Of a stretch of 64,000 nt of DNA, positions 1 through 9,117 are shown one piece after another. Source of the stretch: Candidatus Gastranaerophilales bacterium (GTDB lineage Bacteria > Cyanobacteriota > Vampirovibrionia > Gastranaerophilales > Gastranaerophilaceae); assembly GCA_944324945.1 (NCBI GenBank), contig CALUYE010000001.1:558001-622000 (forward strand). The letters run 5' to 3'. A model generated the notes under the pieces. That model worked only from the letters and a program-made list of their open reading frames with translations, did not search any database and was not told the origin of the DNA. The translations under genes and the position numbers were made by a program. Each line of letters starts with the position of its first letter. The first letter of the stretch is position 1.

Positions 1-482
1 TCTCCTTTTTGAAGGGTTAAAATATCATTTCTTAATAAATCCAAATCAAAATTCTCGGGCGCATCAACATCATATCCTGCATCTCTTAATAAATCAAAAT
101 TTCCGTATTTTTTAATTAATTGCGAAATGTCTTTAAAGTAATTATCCGCTGTTAAAATATTAACAGGCAGATTTAATTCTTTTATACATTTTGTTATTTG
201 GTTGCATATAGTTGATTTTCCGCTTGCGCTTTCTCCGCTTAAAGCGATTAAAATTCTGTCATTAGGGCGGTTTATAAGCCTTGTGCTGAATTCGTCAAGA
301 AAATTTTCCCTATAGCTTAATATTATTTGTTTTGGGGACTTTTTGTCATGATTTATTATTTGTCTGAATTTTGTTTGAAGATAAAACGCAAGAAATGACC
401 TGCCCGAGCGGGTTTTACAGTTGGGCTTTTGTATTTTTTCTTTCAGTTGATTTTCTAATAAATTTTTAACTAAAGAGTCCAT
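1..482 (-). CDS. P-loop nucleoside (uridine) kinase-like protein, C-terminus cut by window edge
   Basis: The ATG at 482-480 opens a frame that runs off the left edge (about 160 codons seen). After an N-terminal extension of some 75 residues there is a P-loop, GESASGKST, followed by TADNYFKD and then DVDAPENFD. This arrangement is typical of uridine kinase/phosphoribulokinase-like enzymes, which phosphorylate a small metabolite at the expense of a nucleoside triphosphate in the cytoplasm. The extension before the P-loop is longer than in Udk itself, so the substrate is uncertain. The gene lies 24 bp downstream of rnpA on the same strand, where many bacteria carry yidD or yidC, and is probably cotranscribed with rpmH-rnpA. 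Family assignment is good; substrate is inference. Confidence 0.7.
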   Translation of the reverse strand, partial: MDSLVKNLLENQLKEKIQKPNCKTRSGRSFLAFYLQTKFRQIINHDKKSPKQIILSYRENFLDEFSTRLINRPNDRILIALSGESASGKSTICNQITKCIKELNLPVNILTADNYFKDISQLIKKYGNFDLLRDAGYDVDAPENFDLDLLRNDILTLQKG

Positions 483-506
483 GGTATTTATTTAAATCTT
501 GTGAAT

Positions 507-869
507 TTATTTATTTGCCAATTTTTGGATTAATTGCGAGATTATTTTTTGAATTTCTTCAAAATCGGAATCAAGTATTGAATCTTTTGCGTAAAATATT
601 AAACTTTTATATCTGTTTATTATATCTGTTTGATTGTTTTTAAACATCAGTCTTACGGTTTCTCTCATAAGACGTTTTATTCTGTTTCTTTTGGTTGCTC
701 TTTTATGAACTTTTTTAGAAACAACAAAACCTACCCTGGTGGGGCAGTTTTTGTCTTGTTTTAATATTCCTGCGTATAAAATCATTTTGGGGTCAGAAAC
801 AAAATTTCGATTTTTATACGTTAAGTTAAATGCAAAATTAGCATTTAATCTGTTTTCTTTTTTAAGCAC
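507..869 (-). CDS. rnpA: Ribonuclease P protein component
   Basis: RnpA is the basic protein subunit that binds the RNase P RNA and helps it cut the 5' leader from pre-tRNAs. The 120-residue product is the usual length and highly basic. It carries the family signature K-x-x-x-R-A-x-x-R-N-x-x-K-R ([15 protein letters not shown]) about residues 56-70, with [12 protein letters not shown] just before it. The start codon is GTG (869-867), which lies inside the last codons of rpmH, so the two genes overlap by 8 bp. The rpmH-rnpA pair is an almost universal bacterial arrangement. Confidence 0.97.
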   Translation of the reverse strand: MLKKENRLNANFAFNLTYKNRNFVSDPKMILYAGILKQDKNCPTRVGFVVSKKVHKRATKRNRIKRLMRETVRLMFKNNQTDIINRYKSLIFYAKDSILDSDFEEIQKIISQLIQKLANK

Positions 870-1014
870 GATTTTTAGCTGTTATTGAAACACTGTGGCG
901 ACCTTTAGCGCGTCTTGCATTAATGACGCGTCTGCCGTTTTTTGTAGCCATTCTTGCTCTAAAACCGCTGACATTTTGTCTTTTTCTTTTGGTGCCTTCT
1001 AATGTACGGCGCAT
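862..1014 (-). CDS. rpmH: 50S ribosomal protein L34
   Basis: This 50-codon gene reads [18 protein letters not shown] and then [20 protein letters not shown]. Apart from a few substitutions ([15 protein letters not shown] in place of TYQPSKRKRKRTHGF), this is the canonical L34 sequence, a small Arg/Lys-rich protein of the large ribosomal subunit. An AAGGAG ribosome binding site lies about 8 bp upstream of the ATG at 1014-1012. It overlaps the start of rnpA by 8 bp and a sigma-70-type promoter lies 70-100 bp upstream. Confidence 0.97.
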   Translation of the reverse strand: MRRTLEGTKRKRQNVSGFRARMATKNGRRVINARRAKGRHSVSITAKNRA

Positions 1015-1085
1015 TTTTTATTCTCCTTGTATATAAATATTAATTTTTGTTAATACTTGACATCGGGTCTGTGTCGGTATTTACT

Positions 1086-1114
1086 ATACTATATTAGACA
1101 AAATAGGGTGTCAA
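1086..1114 (-). promoter_or_regulatory. Putative sigma-70-type promoter for rpmH-rnpA
   Basis: On the minus strand a perfect -35 TTGACA (1114-1109) is followed after 17 bp by TAGTAT (1091-1086); TATAGT two bases away is an alternative -10. The -35 box sits only 4 bp from the ATG of the divergent proC gene. The plus strand also has a TTGACA at 1057-1062, so the two transcription units appear to have overlapping divergent promoters. Pattern match only. Confidence 0.5.
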
Positions 1115-1118
1115 GATT

Positions 1119-1934
1119 ATGGAAATAAATGTTAATAAAGATGTTAAGCTTGGAGTTATCGGATGCGGCAAAATGGCAAGCGCTATTTTAGGCGGAGTCT
1201 ATAATAATTCCTTTTTAAAGCAGTCCGATATTTTTTTGTATGACGTTAATAATGATGCCGTTGATAATCTGGTTTCAAAATATAATTTTAATAAAACAAA
1301 ATCAATTTCCGATTTGTTATCAAAAACAAACACAATTCTTTTGGCAATTAAACCGTTTGTAATTAAAGAAGTATTGGATGAGATTAAAAAAGATTATAAC
1401 AATCACCTTATCTTGACAATCGTTGCAGGTGTTAAAACGGAAAAATATAATTCAATTATAAATAGTGCAAAAATAATAAGAATCATGCCAAATACCCCTT
1501 CTCTTATAAACGAAGGAATGAGTGCCGTTTGCTCGAATGATAAGGTTGATATTCAAGAGCTTGATTTTGGTTTTAATTTTATGAAAAATTGCGGTAAGGT
1601 AATTAAAACAACGGAAGATAAAATCGATATTATAACCGCCCTATCAGGTTCAGGCCCCGCTTTTTACTATAGAATAATCGATTTAATGGCAAAAAGTGCT
1701 CAAAAATTAGGACTAAGCTATGATGAAGCCGTTTTATTGTCCTCTCAAACGGCTCTGGGAAGCGCTAAAATGGTTTTAGAAAACGATTTTCAAATTGAAC
1801 AATTAATAAAAAACGTTACAACCCCCGGCGGATGTACGGAAGTTGGCAATAATGTTTTAAATGAATCGGACATTGATAAAATTCTTGATAAAACAATTAA
1901 AGATACTATGCAAAAAGCAATCGAATTAGGTTAA
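1119..1934 (+). CDS. proC: Pyrroline-5-carboxylate reductase
   Basis: ProC catalyses the last step of proline synthesis, the NAD(P)H-dependent reduction of 1-pyrroline-5-carboxylate to proline. The 271-residue protein starts with a Rossmann glycine-rich loop, GVIGCGKMASAIL (about residues 12-24), has the mid-domain RIMPNTPSLINEG, and ends with the dimerisation domain signatures ALSGSGPAFYYRIIDLMA and VTTPGGCTEVG. Length and motifs are normal for the family. The partners proB and proA lie at 22.8-25.1 kb, so all three enzymes are in this window but in two places. The stop overlaps by 4 bp the end of the convergent gene. Confidence 0.96.
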   Translation: MEINVNKDVKLGVIGCGKMASAILGGVYNNSFLKQSDIFLYDVNNDAVDNLVSKYNFNKTKSISDLLSKTNTILLAIKPFVIKEVLDEIKKDYNNHLILTIVAGVKTEKYNSIINSAKIIRIMPNTPSLINEGMSAVCSNDKVDIQELDFGFNFMKNCGKVIKTTEDKIDIITALSGSGPAFYYRIIDLMAKSAQKLGLSYDEAVLLSSQTALGSAKMVLENDFQIEQLIKNVTTPGGCTEVGNNVLNESDIDKILDKTIKDTMQKAIELG

Positions 1935-2866
1935 TAACCTATCTGGCTATAAACGGCATCAACGTATTCTTGTCCTTGCTGCGTATTAATACCGTTTTTG
2001 TGCCCTTGGTTATACATTGCAAGCATGGCATCTTTTGAATCTGTTTTACTTGCGTCATATCTTAAAAGAAGAATCATCATCTCAAGCGCTTTTTTGGGAT
2101 TAATTCTATCTTCATAAGTATATTTTTGTCCGTTGTTATATAAATACTTTCCGAAAAATCCTTTTTCAATTTGATTGTTAACTTCATCTACGGCACATTC
2201 GTGGAATTGACCGTAGCCAAGAGCTAAATATTCACCCGTTCGTCTTGAATAATCACCAAGAGCGTCAAATTCCGCATTCGATTCCTGGCAAATTTGAGCA
2301 TAGAATAAAAGCGGGTCTATACAGTTATTCCCCCATTTTTCCGATTCGCAAAGATGAATTAAAAAATCTGCAACTTCAAGCTCGTTTAAGTTAAGCGCAT
2401 TTGTTAATTTTTCAAGACGCTCGGGTGCATGGATATCTGAGTTTTTAATATTGTCCAATAATCGGACTGCCTTAGTATTTTCTTTTGATTCTATTGTTTC
2501 TTCTATTGCTTCCTTAGATATTTCTTCAGGCGCTTCTGTTTCGATACAAATAACGGGATTGTTTTCGTTTTTTGAATCGTCTTCAACTATTACAATATCT
2601 GATTTGTTATCAAGGAAATTATTTAATTTCGGTGTCTGGCTTAAAAGACCTGCCGCCATAAGAAGAGCCATAACTCTTGCTTTTGAATATGTTTTTTGCT
2701 TTCTTCTGCTTCTTGGTTTGTTTGAAATTTCAAATTCATCGTATTGTAACGGTCTTGAATCATACCTAAGAGTATATGTTCTTGCTTTGGGTTTATTTTT
2801 ATCATTAACCCAGGAAGGAACGTCTATATAGTTTGATGATGTAAAATTTATTTTTGAGATACTCAT
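1931..2866 (-). CDS. Lytic transglycosylase-like (SLT-fold) protein with N-terminal F-x-x-S motif
   Basis: I place the start at 2866 (MSISKINFTSS), preceded by AAAGG; an upstream in-frame ATG at 2968 would add 34 residues that look untranslated. The 311-residue product has a basic low-complexity N-terminus with an INFTS motif (residues 6-10) resembling the F-x-G motif of other proteins in this window. A short hydrophobic stretch follows (about 63-77), then an acidic linker. The C-terminal half resembles soluble lytic transglycosylases: ICQESN with the likely catalytic Glu near residue 195, LGYGQF in place of the usual GLMQI, AMYNQG, and a final Y-V-D-A-V. These enzymes cleave peptidoglycan glycan strands. 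Family is likely; activity is inferred. Confidence 0.7.
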   Translation of the reverse strand: MSISKINFTSSNYIDVPSWVNDKNKPKARTYTLRYDSRPLQYDEFEISNKPRSRRKQKTYSKARVMALLMAAGLLSQTPKLNNFLDNKSDIVIVEDDSKNENNPVICIETEAPEEISKEAIEETIESKENTKAVRLLDNIKNSDIHAPERLEKLTNALNLNELEVADFLIHLCESEKWGNNCIDPLLFYAQICQESNAEFDALGDYSRRTGEYLALGYGQFHECAVDEVNNQIEKGFFGKYLYNNGQKYTYEDRINPKKALEMMILLLRYDASKTDSKDAMLAMYNQGHKNGINTQQGQEYVDAVYSQIGY

Positions 2867-3019
2867 ATTATTTACCTTTTTAAAAGCGCAAATTAAACAA
2901 AAATCAAAAATAAATAAAATTGCTCTATTCGGAATAAAAAAATTACAACAGTCGCAAAAATAGTGCAATTACTTTATATGTAATATTTACATTTCTTAAT
3001 ATTTAATAAAGAAATAACA

Positions 3020-3048
3020 TTGAATTCAAAAAATTCTTAAGCTAGTAT
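3020..3048 (+). promoter_or_regulatory. Promoter for leaderless uvrB transcript
   Basis: TTGAAT (3020-3025), a 17-bp spacer and TAGTAT (3043-3048) stand exactly 6 bp before the uvrB ATG. No Shine-Dalgarno sequence lies between, so transcription should start at or within a base or two of the start codon. The same geometry recurs upstream of nadK, csaB, zupT and the SDR gene. Confidence 0.5.
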
Positions 3049-3054
3049 TTTAAT

Positions 3055-5058
3055 ATGAAATATAATAAATTCAAAATAAAAAGCGATTTTTTACCCTCGG
3101 GAGACCAGCCTAAAGCAATTAAACAATTAACACAAGGGTTAAATGCTTCAATGAAAGCTCAAACCCTTCTTGGCGTAACAGGTTCAGGTAAAACATTTAC
3201 AATTGCAAACGTTATACAAAACGTCCAAAAACCTACATTAATAATAGCTCACAATAAAACCCTTGCAGCGCAATTGTATAATGAATTCCGCGAATTGTTT
3301 CCCGATAATGCGGTTGAGTATTTTATTTCATATTATGATTATTATCAGCCTGAAGCATATATTCCAAGAACAGATACCTATATTGAAAAATCAGCAACAA
3401 TAAATGATGAAATAGACAGACTTCGCCACAACACAACAAGAAGCTTGTATGAAAGAAATGATGTAATTGTTGTTGCTTCGGTAAGCTGCATTTACGGTTT
3501 AGGATTACCTGAAAATTATTTTAAAGGAACGGTTACTCTTTGTTTGGGTCAGGAAATTACAAGAAGAGATTTATTAACGTATTTAACGGGAGTAAGATAC
3601 GAAAGAAATGATGTTGAATTAAAGCGCTCAACCTTCAGAGCCAAAGGCGATGTTGTTGAAATTATGCCGAGCTTTGAAAAAGTAATAAATCGAATTTCTT
3701 TTTTCGGGGATGAAATAGAATCGATTACAAGAATTGATTATTTAACGGGGGAAGTTTTGGAAAAACCCTCTGAAATTGTTATATATCCTGCGGTTCATTA
3801 CCTTTCTTACGACGAGGAAGTTGATGAAACAATTTCTTTAATAAGAAAAGAACTTGATGAAAGACTTACTGAATTAAAAAACGAAAATAAAATCGTGGAA
3901 GCCCAAAGATTGTCCCAAAGAGTTAATTATGATATTGAAATGATTAAAGAAATGGGCTATTGCTCGGGAATTGAAAATTATTCAAGAATAATAGAAAGGC
4001 GTGCCCCGGGTACTCCTCCTGCTACTTTGCTTGATTATTTCACAGATGATTTTTTGGTTGTTATAGATGAATCCCATGTTACACTTCCTCAATTAAAAGG
4101 GATGTATTTTGGAGACAGGGCAAGAAAAGAAGTTCTTGTGGATTACGGTTTCAGGCTTCCTTGCGCAAAAGATAACCGTCCTTTAACGTTTGATGAATTT
4201 TATTCAAAAATAGATGATAAAAATGCTCAAAAAATATTTATCTCGGCAACCCCGGGCGACAAAGAAAAACAAGAATCCTCTCAAATAGTTGAACAAATAA
4301 TAAGACCGACGGGATTATTGGATCCTTATATTGAAGTACGCCCGACATTAAATCAGGTTGCGGATTTAATAAAAGAAATAAAACTTGTAACACAAAAAAA
4401 AGAAAGAGTTTTAATTACCACTCTTACAAAAAAAATGGCCGAAGAATTATCAAGCTATCTTCAAGGTCAGGGACTGAAAGTAAGATATTTGCACAGTGAA
4501 GTAAAATCTTTGGAAAGAGTTGAAATTTTAAGAGATTTAAGACTCGGTGAATTTGATATTTTGGTAGGAGTTAATCTTTTAAGAGAAGGGCTTGATATTC
4601 CTGAAGTTTCCCTTGTTGCAATAATGGATGCCGATAAGGAAGGCTTTTTAAGATGTGAAACATCTTTAATTCAGACAATAGGAAGAAGCGCCCGTAACGC
4701 AAACGGAAAAGTAATTATGTATGCGGATAAAATAACGGATTCAATGCATGTGGCGCTTGATGAAACAAAAAGAAGAAGAGAGCTTCAAATTGAATACAAT
4801 AAAGAACATAATATTGTTCCTAAAACAATTAAAAAAACAATTCAAAACAATCTTTTATCTTTGGTTCAAAGCTATAGAAGCACGGAAGATATCGTAGCAC
4901 AGCATCTTGTCGAGATGGATGTCGATATTAAAGATATACCGAAATTAATTAAAAAACTTGAAAATGACATGAAACAGGCTGCTTCTGAATTAGATTTTGA
5001 AAGAGCAATTCAACTAAGAGATGAAGTTAAAAAATTAAAAGGAATTATTGCAAAGTAG
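3055..5058 (+). CDS. uvrB: Excinuclease ABC subunit B
   Basis: UvrB is the damage-verifying helicase-like subunit of nucleotide excision repair. It is loaded by UvrA and recruits UvrC for dual incision. The 667-residue length is standard. Visible are Walker A GVTGSGKT (residues 40-47), the beta-hairpin region [10 protein letters not shown] that is inserted between DNA strands, the DEAD-like box VVIDESH, the helicase motif [10 protein letters not shown], motif [11 protein letters not shown], and a C-terminal UVR motif ([15 protein letters not shown]) that contacts UvrC. No ribosome binding site is seen before the ATG and a promoter ends 6 bp upstream, so the mRNA is probably leaderless. No other uvr gene is nearby. 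Confidence 0.98.
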   Translation: MKYNKFKIKSDFLPSGDQPKAIKQLTQGLNASMKAQTLLGVTGSGKTFTIANVIQNVQKPTLIIAHNKTLAAQLYNEFRELFPDNAVEYFISYYDYYQPEAYIPRTDTYIEKSATINDEIDRLRHNTTRSLYERNDVIVVASVSCIYGLGLPENYFKGTVTLCLGQEITRRDLLTYLTGVRYERNDVELKRSTFRAKGDVVEIMPSFEKVINRISFFGDEIESITRIDYLTGEVLEKPSEIVIYPAVHYLSYDEEVDETISLIRKELDERLTELKNENKIVEAQRLSQRVNYDIEMIKEMGYCSGIENYSRIIERRAPGTPPATLLDYFTDDFLVVIDESHVTLPQLKGMYFGDRARKEVLVDYGFRLPCAKDNRPLTFDEFYSKIDDKNAQKIFISATPGDKEKQESSQIVEQIIRPTGLLDPYIEVRPTLNQVADLIKEIKLVTQKKERVLITTLTKKMAEELSSYLQGQGLKVRYLHSEVKSLERVEILRDLRLGEFDILVGVNLLREGLDIPEVSLVAIMDADKEGFLRCETSLIQTIGRSARNANGKVIMYADKITDSMHVALDETKRRRELQIEYNKEHNIVPKTIKKTIQNNLLSLVQSYRSTEDIVAQHLVEMDVDIKDIPKLIKKLENDMKQAASELDFERAIQLRDEVKKLKGIIAK

Positions 5059-5105
5059 CCTTTTAAAATATTGCTGTGGTAAAATTTTAATAAGGATGAA
5101 AAGGT

Positions 5106-5948
5106 ATGACGGATTTAGCCAATAATAACCCTTTATTTTACAATTCCGCTCTTTTGTTTTCGCAAGAGTCCATGGAAAAATTAAAAAATGCCAAAATCGC
5201 GCTTGCAGGGCTTGGCGGAATAGGTTCAATTACTCTTGAAATGCTTGTAAGGAGCGGAATTGAAAATTTTAAAATAGCGGATTACGATAAATATTCAAAA
5301 GAAAATCTAAACCGTCAATTGTTTGCAACCGTTGATACCATAGGAAAAAATAAAGCGCTTGTTGCAAAAGAAAGAATGCTTAAAATAAACCCTTCCTGTA
5401 ATATTGAAGTATTTAAAGACGGTGTTACATATAAAAACGCGCACGATTTTTGTAAAGACAGCGATATAATTCTTGTTTTACCCGATAGCGAAGCGATTAA
5501 AGTTTTAATCCATAAAATTGCAAAGAAAAATAAAACCCCCTGCATTATGGCTTCGAGAGACTCGCTTGAAAACGCTTCAAGATGGTTTATAAGGGCAAAA
5601 TTATGGGATTATAAAAACGAGAATACCGTTTCTTTTGCAAAAACCAATCACCCCGAGCTTGATAAATTTGAAATTGAAGAATTGAATCAGGATATTTTAG
5701 ATAAATATGATGAAAAAATAAAAATAAAAAAAATGAATCTTTTTAAAGAAAAAGCACTCAAAGGAGCCGATTTATTTAAAAGTATTTCAAAAAAAGATTT
5801 GATAGAAAGAATTGAAAACACTCCTGATTATTATAACCGCCATGTGTGCTCCGTTATAGCAAACAGCGCGGGCTGTTTTGCAGCTGTAAGTGCAATAAAA
5901 TATATCCTTAGAGAAAAATGTGAATATATAGGAATTGATTTATGGTAA
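5106..5948 (+). CDS. ThiF/MoeB/HesA-family E1-like adenylating enzyme
   Basis: The N-terminal half is a clear ThiF-fold: nucleotide-binding loop GLGGIGSITLEMLVRSG, the acidic strand end IADYDKYSKENLNRQ with the conserved N-x-x-R-Q, and TIGKNKALVAKERMLKINP. These proteins adenylate the C-terminus of a ubiquitin-like sulfur carrier or, in the TcdA branch, activate tRNA t6A for cyclisation. In 280 residues I see no paired CxxC zinc motifs, which MoeB and ThiF usually carry; that favours a TcdA-like or unclassified role. The conserved C-terminal helix follows HVCSVIANSAGCFAA. An AAGG site precedes the ATG. Its stop overlaps the first GT8 gene by 7 bp, so the two are cotranscribed, though a functional link is not obvious. 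Confidence 0.75.
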   Translation: MTDLANNNPLFYNSALLFSQESMEKLKNAKIALAGLGGIGSITLEMLVRSGIENFKIADYDKYSKENLNRQLFATVDTIGKNKALVAKERMLKINPSCNIEVFKDGVTYKNAHDFCKDSDIILVLPDSEAIKVLIHKIAKKNKTPCIMASRDSLENASRWFIRAKLWDYKNENTVSFAKTNHPELDKFEIEELNQDILDKYDEKIKIKKMNLFKEKALKGADLFKSISKKDLIERIENTPDYYNRHVCSVIANSAGCFAAVSAIKYILREKCEYIGIDLW

Positions 5949-7018
5949 ATTTAAAATACAAAAAAATAATCATATTAATTCCTGTAATTCTTTTAATTAT
6001 TTTTTCAATTTTTGCATTTTTTAAATTTAACCAAACTAAAATCCACCCCTTCCCCAAAATCACCCCTGATTCAGATAATTCAATTAATATAGTATTTACA
6101 ACCGATAAAGAATACTCACCCTACCTTAAAGTAGCTCTAAAATCTCTAATACTCAATAAAAATAAAGATTCAATTTATAATATCTATATCTTATGTATAG
6201 ATTTAAACAAAAAAACACAACAGGAACTTAAGCAATTTGAACAAGATAAGGTTAAAATAAATACTGTTGCGCTTAAAAAGGGTATGTTATCGGATAAAAT
6301 CAAGACAAAAGTTAACATTCATTATGTTTCAAAAGCGGATTTGTTTAAGATTTTTATTCCTGAAATGTTTCAAAATTTTGATAAAATCTTATATCTTGAT
6401 TCAGATATTCTTGTTTTAGGGGATTTATCTTCTTTATATAATACCGATATTCAGGATAAATATATAGCAGCAGTTAAAAGGTATGATTTTTCGCCCAAGT
6501 TAAAGAAAGAAATATTTAACTGCGGTGTTATGCTTTATAACAATAAAAAATGGCAAGAAGATAATATTTCTCAAAAAATAGTAAATACAATAAATGAAAA
6601 TAAAAAAAATACCACAATAACACAGTATCCATTTAATAAGGTTATTAAAAAGAAGGGAGTAAAATTAATTTCGCCTTTATATAATAATATAGTTTTACCT
6701 GAAGCTGATTTTTCACTTTCTTTATATAAAAAAAATTATTCGCCTTTTTGCGATACGATAAAAGATTATAATGATTTAAAAAATAAAACAATAATTGTTC
6801 ATTTTGCGGGAATCCAAAAACCATGGTATAACCCTGATATGGAATTTGCATCTTTATGGTGGCAATATGCTCATCTTATAAACCCTGATTGGAAAGTTGA
6901 GAAAAGAAATATTTTTAAACACGCTCTAAATTCTTTTGCAATTGTTGTAAAATTTATGGAAAATAAGAATTTTTCAGATTACATAAAAAATTTTTATAAA
7001 ACATTCAAAACAAGCTAA
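5942..7018 (+). CDS. GT8-family glycosyltransferase, membrane-anchored, copy 1 of 5
   Basis: First of five tandem GT8 paralogues. A single N-terminal membrane segment (about residues 7-27) and a Pro-rich stem precede the GT8 domain, which starts at INIVFTTDKEYSPYL. The metal- and sugar-nucleotide-binding D-x-D is LYLDSDILVL with D153/D155. The C-terminal H-F-A-G-x-Q-K-P-W is the family metal/substrate motif, and YAHLINPDWKVEKRN is shared with copies 3 and 5. GT8 enzymes are retaining transferases, often adding galactose or glucose to surface glycans. The anchor differs from the one in copies 2, 4 and 5, while the last residues (FYKTFKTS) match copy 4. Substrate unknown; the product is probably an envelope polysaccharide or glycoprotein. 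Confidence 0.9.
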   Translation: MVNLKYKKIIILIPVILLIIFSIFAFFKFNQTKIHPFPKITPDSDNSINIVFTTDKEYSPYLKVALKSLILNKNKDSIYNIYILCIDLNKKTQQELKQFEQDKVKINTVALKKGMLSDKIKTKVNIHYVSKADLFKIFIPEMFQNFDKILYLDSDILVLGDLSSLYNTDIQDKYIAAVKRYDFSPKLKKEIFNCGVMLYNNKKWQEDNISQKIVNTINENKKNTTITQYPFNKVIKKKGVKLISPLYNNIVLPEADFSLSLYKKNYSPFCDTIKDYNDLKNKTIIVHFAGIQKPWYNPDMEFASLWWQYAHLINPDWKVEKRNIFKHALNSFAIVVKFMENKNFSDYIKNFYKTFKTS

Positions 7019-7022
7019 ACCT

Positions 7023-8111
7023 ATGAAAAAACCTCTTCTAACAACTTTAATACTTCTAATCATCCTATCCTTAGGTTTAACTACCATACTTTTTTTAAAC
7101 AATAGACAAGATAGAATCCCCATAATCCCAAAACCAAAAAATAATAACTCAATCAATATAGTATTTACAACAGATAAAGAATACTCACCCTACCTTAAAG
7201 TAGCTCTTAAGTCTTTAATACTTAATAAGGATAAAGACTCTTTTTATAATATCTATATCTTATCTATAGACCTAAACAAAAAAACCAAAGAAGAACTAAA
7301 AACTTTTAAACAAGATGATGTTGAAATTACGACAATTCCTTTAAAGTTGTCGATGTTGAAAAATGTCGGAAATTATAGAATAATTGCAAGATGCCATGTT
7401 TCAAGAGCGGATTTATTCAAATTCTTCATTCCCGAAATGTTTCAAAATTTTGATAAAATTTTATACCTTGATTCAGATATTCTTGTTTTAAAAGATATAT
7501 CAAAAATTTATAACTATGATTTAGAAGATAAATATATAGGTGCTATTCAGGAAAGTTATTTAAATGAAGAATTTAAATACAACTGCGGGGTTATTTTGTT
7601 TGATATCAAAAAATGCAGCGAAAATAATATAACTAAAAAATTGATTCAAGCAAAAAATAATGATAAAAAACATATTTATATAACCCAGCCTTTTTTCCAC
7701 GAAGTGCTTGATGAAACAAAAGTTAAAACCATGCCTTTTGAATTTAACCGTTTTTCAACAACAGATGAAAAAGAATTTAAAAAATTTAATTATAAAGACT
7801 TGTATTATAAAAACGATAAAACGATAAATTCTCTTGATGATGTTGATAAAAGGGCAATTATAATCCATTTTCTTGCGTATAAAAAACCCTGGCAGTACGA
7901 AAAAATACCTTTTGCAAATCAATGGTGGTATTATGCTCATCTTATAAACCCGAATTGGAAAGTTGAGAAAAAAAGAAATACTATACAAAATTTCATACTG
8001 GCGCTTCAAATATCGATTGCAGCAAACAAAGAAAAGAAATTTGCTTCGCTAAAAAGCGCCCTTGATAATTTTAATCGTAACTTTAAATACCTTACAAAAG
8101 AGGATAAATAA
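7023..8111 (+). CDS. GT8-family glycosyltransferase, membrane-anchored, copy 2 of 5
   Basis: This 362-residue paralogue starts 4 bp after copy 1. It has the anchor beginning MKKPLLTTLILLIILSLGL, which copies 4 and 5 also carry at near-identical DNA sequence. D-x-D is at about residues 150-152 (LYLDSDILVL). The block after it (KDISKIYNYDLEDKYIGA) belongs to the type seen in copy 3 rather than in 1, 4 and 5. The substrate-binding half is its own, and the terminal motif is HFLAYKKPW, in which the usual small residue of H-F-A-G is changed. The 5' part uses CTA and CTC leucine codons more freely than neighbouring housekeeping genes, a possible sign of foreign origin. The stop overlaps the ATG of copy 3 by 1 bp. 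Confidence 0.9.
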   Translation: MKKPLLTTLILLIILSLGLTTILFLNNRQDRIPIIPKPKNNNSINIVFTTDKEYSPYLKVALKSLILNKDKDSFYNIYILSIDLNKKTKEELKTFKQDDVEITTIPLKLSMLKNVGNYRIIARCHVSRADLFKFFIPEMFQNFDKILYLDSDILVLKDISKIYNYDLEDKYIGAIQESYLNEEFKYNCGVILFDIKKCSENNITKKLIQAKNNDKKHIYITQPFFHEVLDETKVKTMPFEFNRFSTTDEKEFKKFNYKDLYYKNDKTINSLDDVDKRAIIIHFLAYKKPWQYEKIPFANQWWYYAHLINPNWKVEKKRNTIQNFILALQISIAANKEKKFASLKSALDNFNRNFKYLTKEDK

Positions 8112-9115
8112 TGAAAAAAATAATTTTAATATCCATAGGTTTAATTTTAGTGATTTTATTAACACTTGTTTTACTTATTAAAAATAATAAAACAACAATC
8201 CCCACAATCCCAAAACCAAAAAATAATAACTCAATTAATATAGTATTTACAACAGATAAAGAATACTCATCTTATCTTAAAGTAGCTCTAAAATCTCTAA
8301 TACTTAATAAAGATAAAGATTCAATTTATAATATCTATATCTTATCTATAGACCTAAACAAAAAAACACAAGAAGAATTAAAAACTTTTAAACAAGATGA
8401 TGTTGAAATTACGACAATTCCTTTAAAGTTATCGATGCTTAAAGGAACTATAAAAAATAACGTAAAATATTCTTACAGAGTATCAAATTCCGATTTATTT
8501 AAATTCTTCATCCCTGAAATGTTTCAAAATTTTGATAAAATCTTATATCTTGATTCAGACATTCTTGTTTTAAAAGATATATCAGAAATTTATAATTATA
8601 ATTTAGAAAATAAAATAATAGGGGTTTTACCGGAGAAAACAAATTTTAAAAATGAAGAAAATTCAAAATACAACTGCGGGGTTATTTTGTTTGATATCAA
8701 AAAATGCAGAGAAAATAATATAACCAAAAAACTGATTCAAGCAAAAAATAATGATAAAACAAAAAGATATGTAACACAGCTTGCATACACAAAAGCAGTA
8801 GATATAAAGAATACTAAAGCATTGCCTTTAGGTTATAATTATTTAATAAAAGATGAACAAACTTTGGATAATAAAGATAAAATTTTAATTGTTCATTTTG
8901 CAGGTTTTCAAAAGCCCTGGTATAATCCTGATATGGAATTTGCACCTTTATGGCGGCAATATGCTCATCTTATAAACCCTGATTGGAAAGTTGAGAAAAG
9001 AAATATATCTGCTTGTTTAATATATGCTTATTTGAGTCTTGATAAATCTAAAAAAATGTCAAAAAATATAAGAACTTTTAAAAAGAAATATAATAGGTGC
9101 AGATTGATAAAATAA
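8111..9115 (+). CDS. GT8-family glycosyltransferase, membrane-anchored, copy 3 of 5
   Basis: The shortest copy, 334 residues. It has a distinct N-terminal membrane segment (IILISIGLILVILLTLVLL) joined to the common stem PKPKNNNSINIVFTTD. D-x-D is at about 148-150 and is followed by KDISEIYNYNLENK, related to copy 2. The region between D-x-D and HFAGFQKPW is about 20 residues shorter than in copy 1, so the acceptor pocket probably differs. The C-terminal YAHLINPDWKVEKRN is shared with copy 1. The ATG overlaps the stop of copy 2, and copy 4 begins 2 bp after its stop. A GT8 fold is certain from the motifs; donor and acceptor are unknown. Confidence 0.9.
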   Translation: MKKIILISIGLILVILLTLVLLIKNNKTTIPTIPKPKNNNSINIVFTTDKEYSSYLKVALKSLILNKDKDSIYNIYILSIDLNKKTQEELKTFKQDDVEITTIPLKLSMLKGTIKNNVKYSYRVSNSDLFKFFIPEMFQNFDKILYLDSDILVLKDISEIYNYNLENKIIGVLPEKTNFKNEENSKYNCGVILFDIKKCRENNITKKLIQAKNNDKTKRYVTQLAYTKAVDIKNTKALPLGYNYLIKDEQTLDNKDKILIVHFAGFQKPWYNPDMEFAPLWRQYAHLINPDWKVEKRNISACLIYAYLSLDKSKKMSKNIRTFKKKYNRCRLIK

Positions 9116-9117
9116 AT

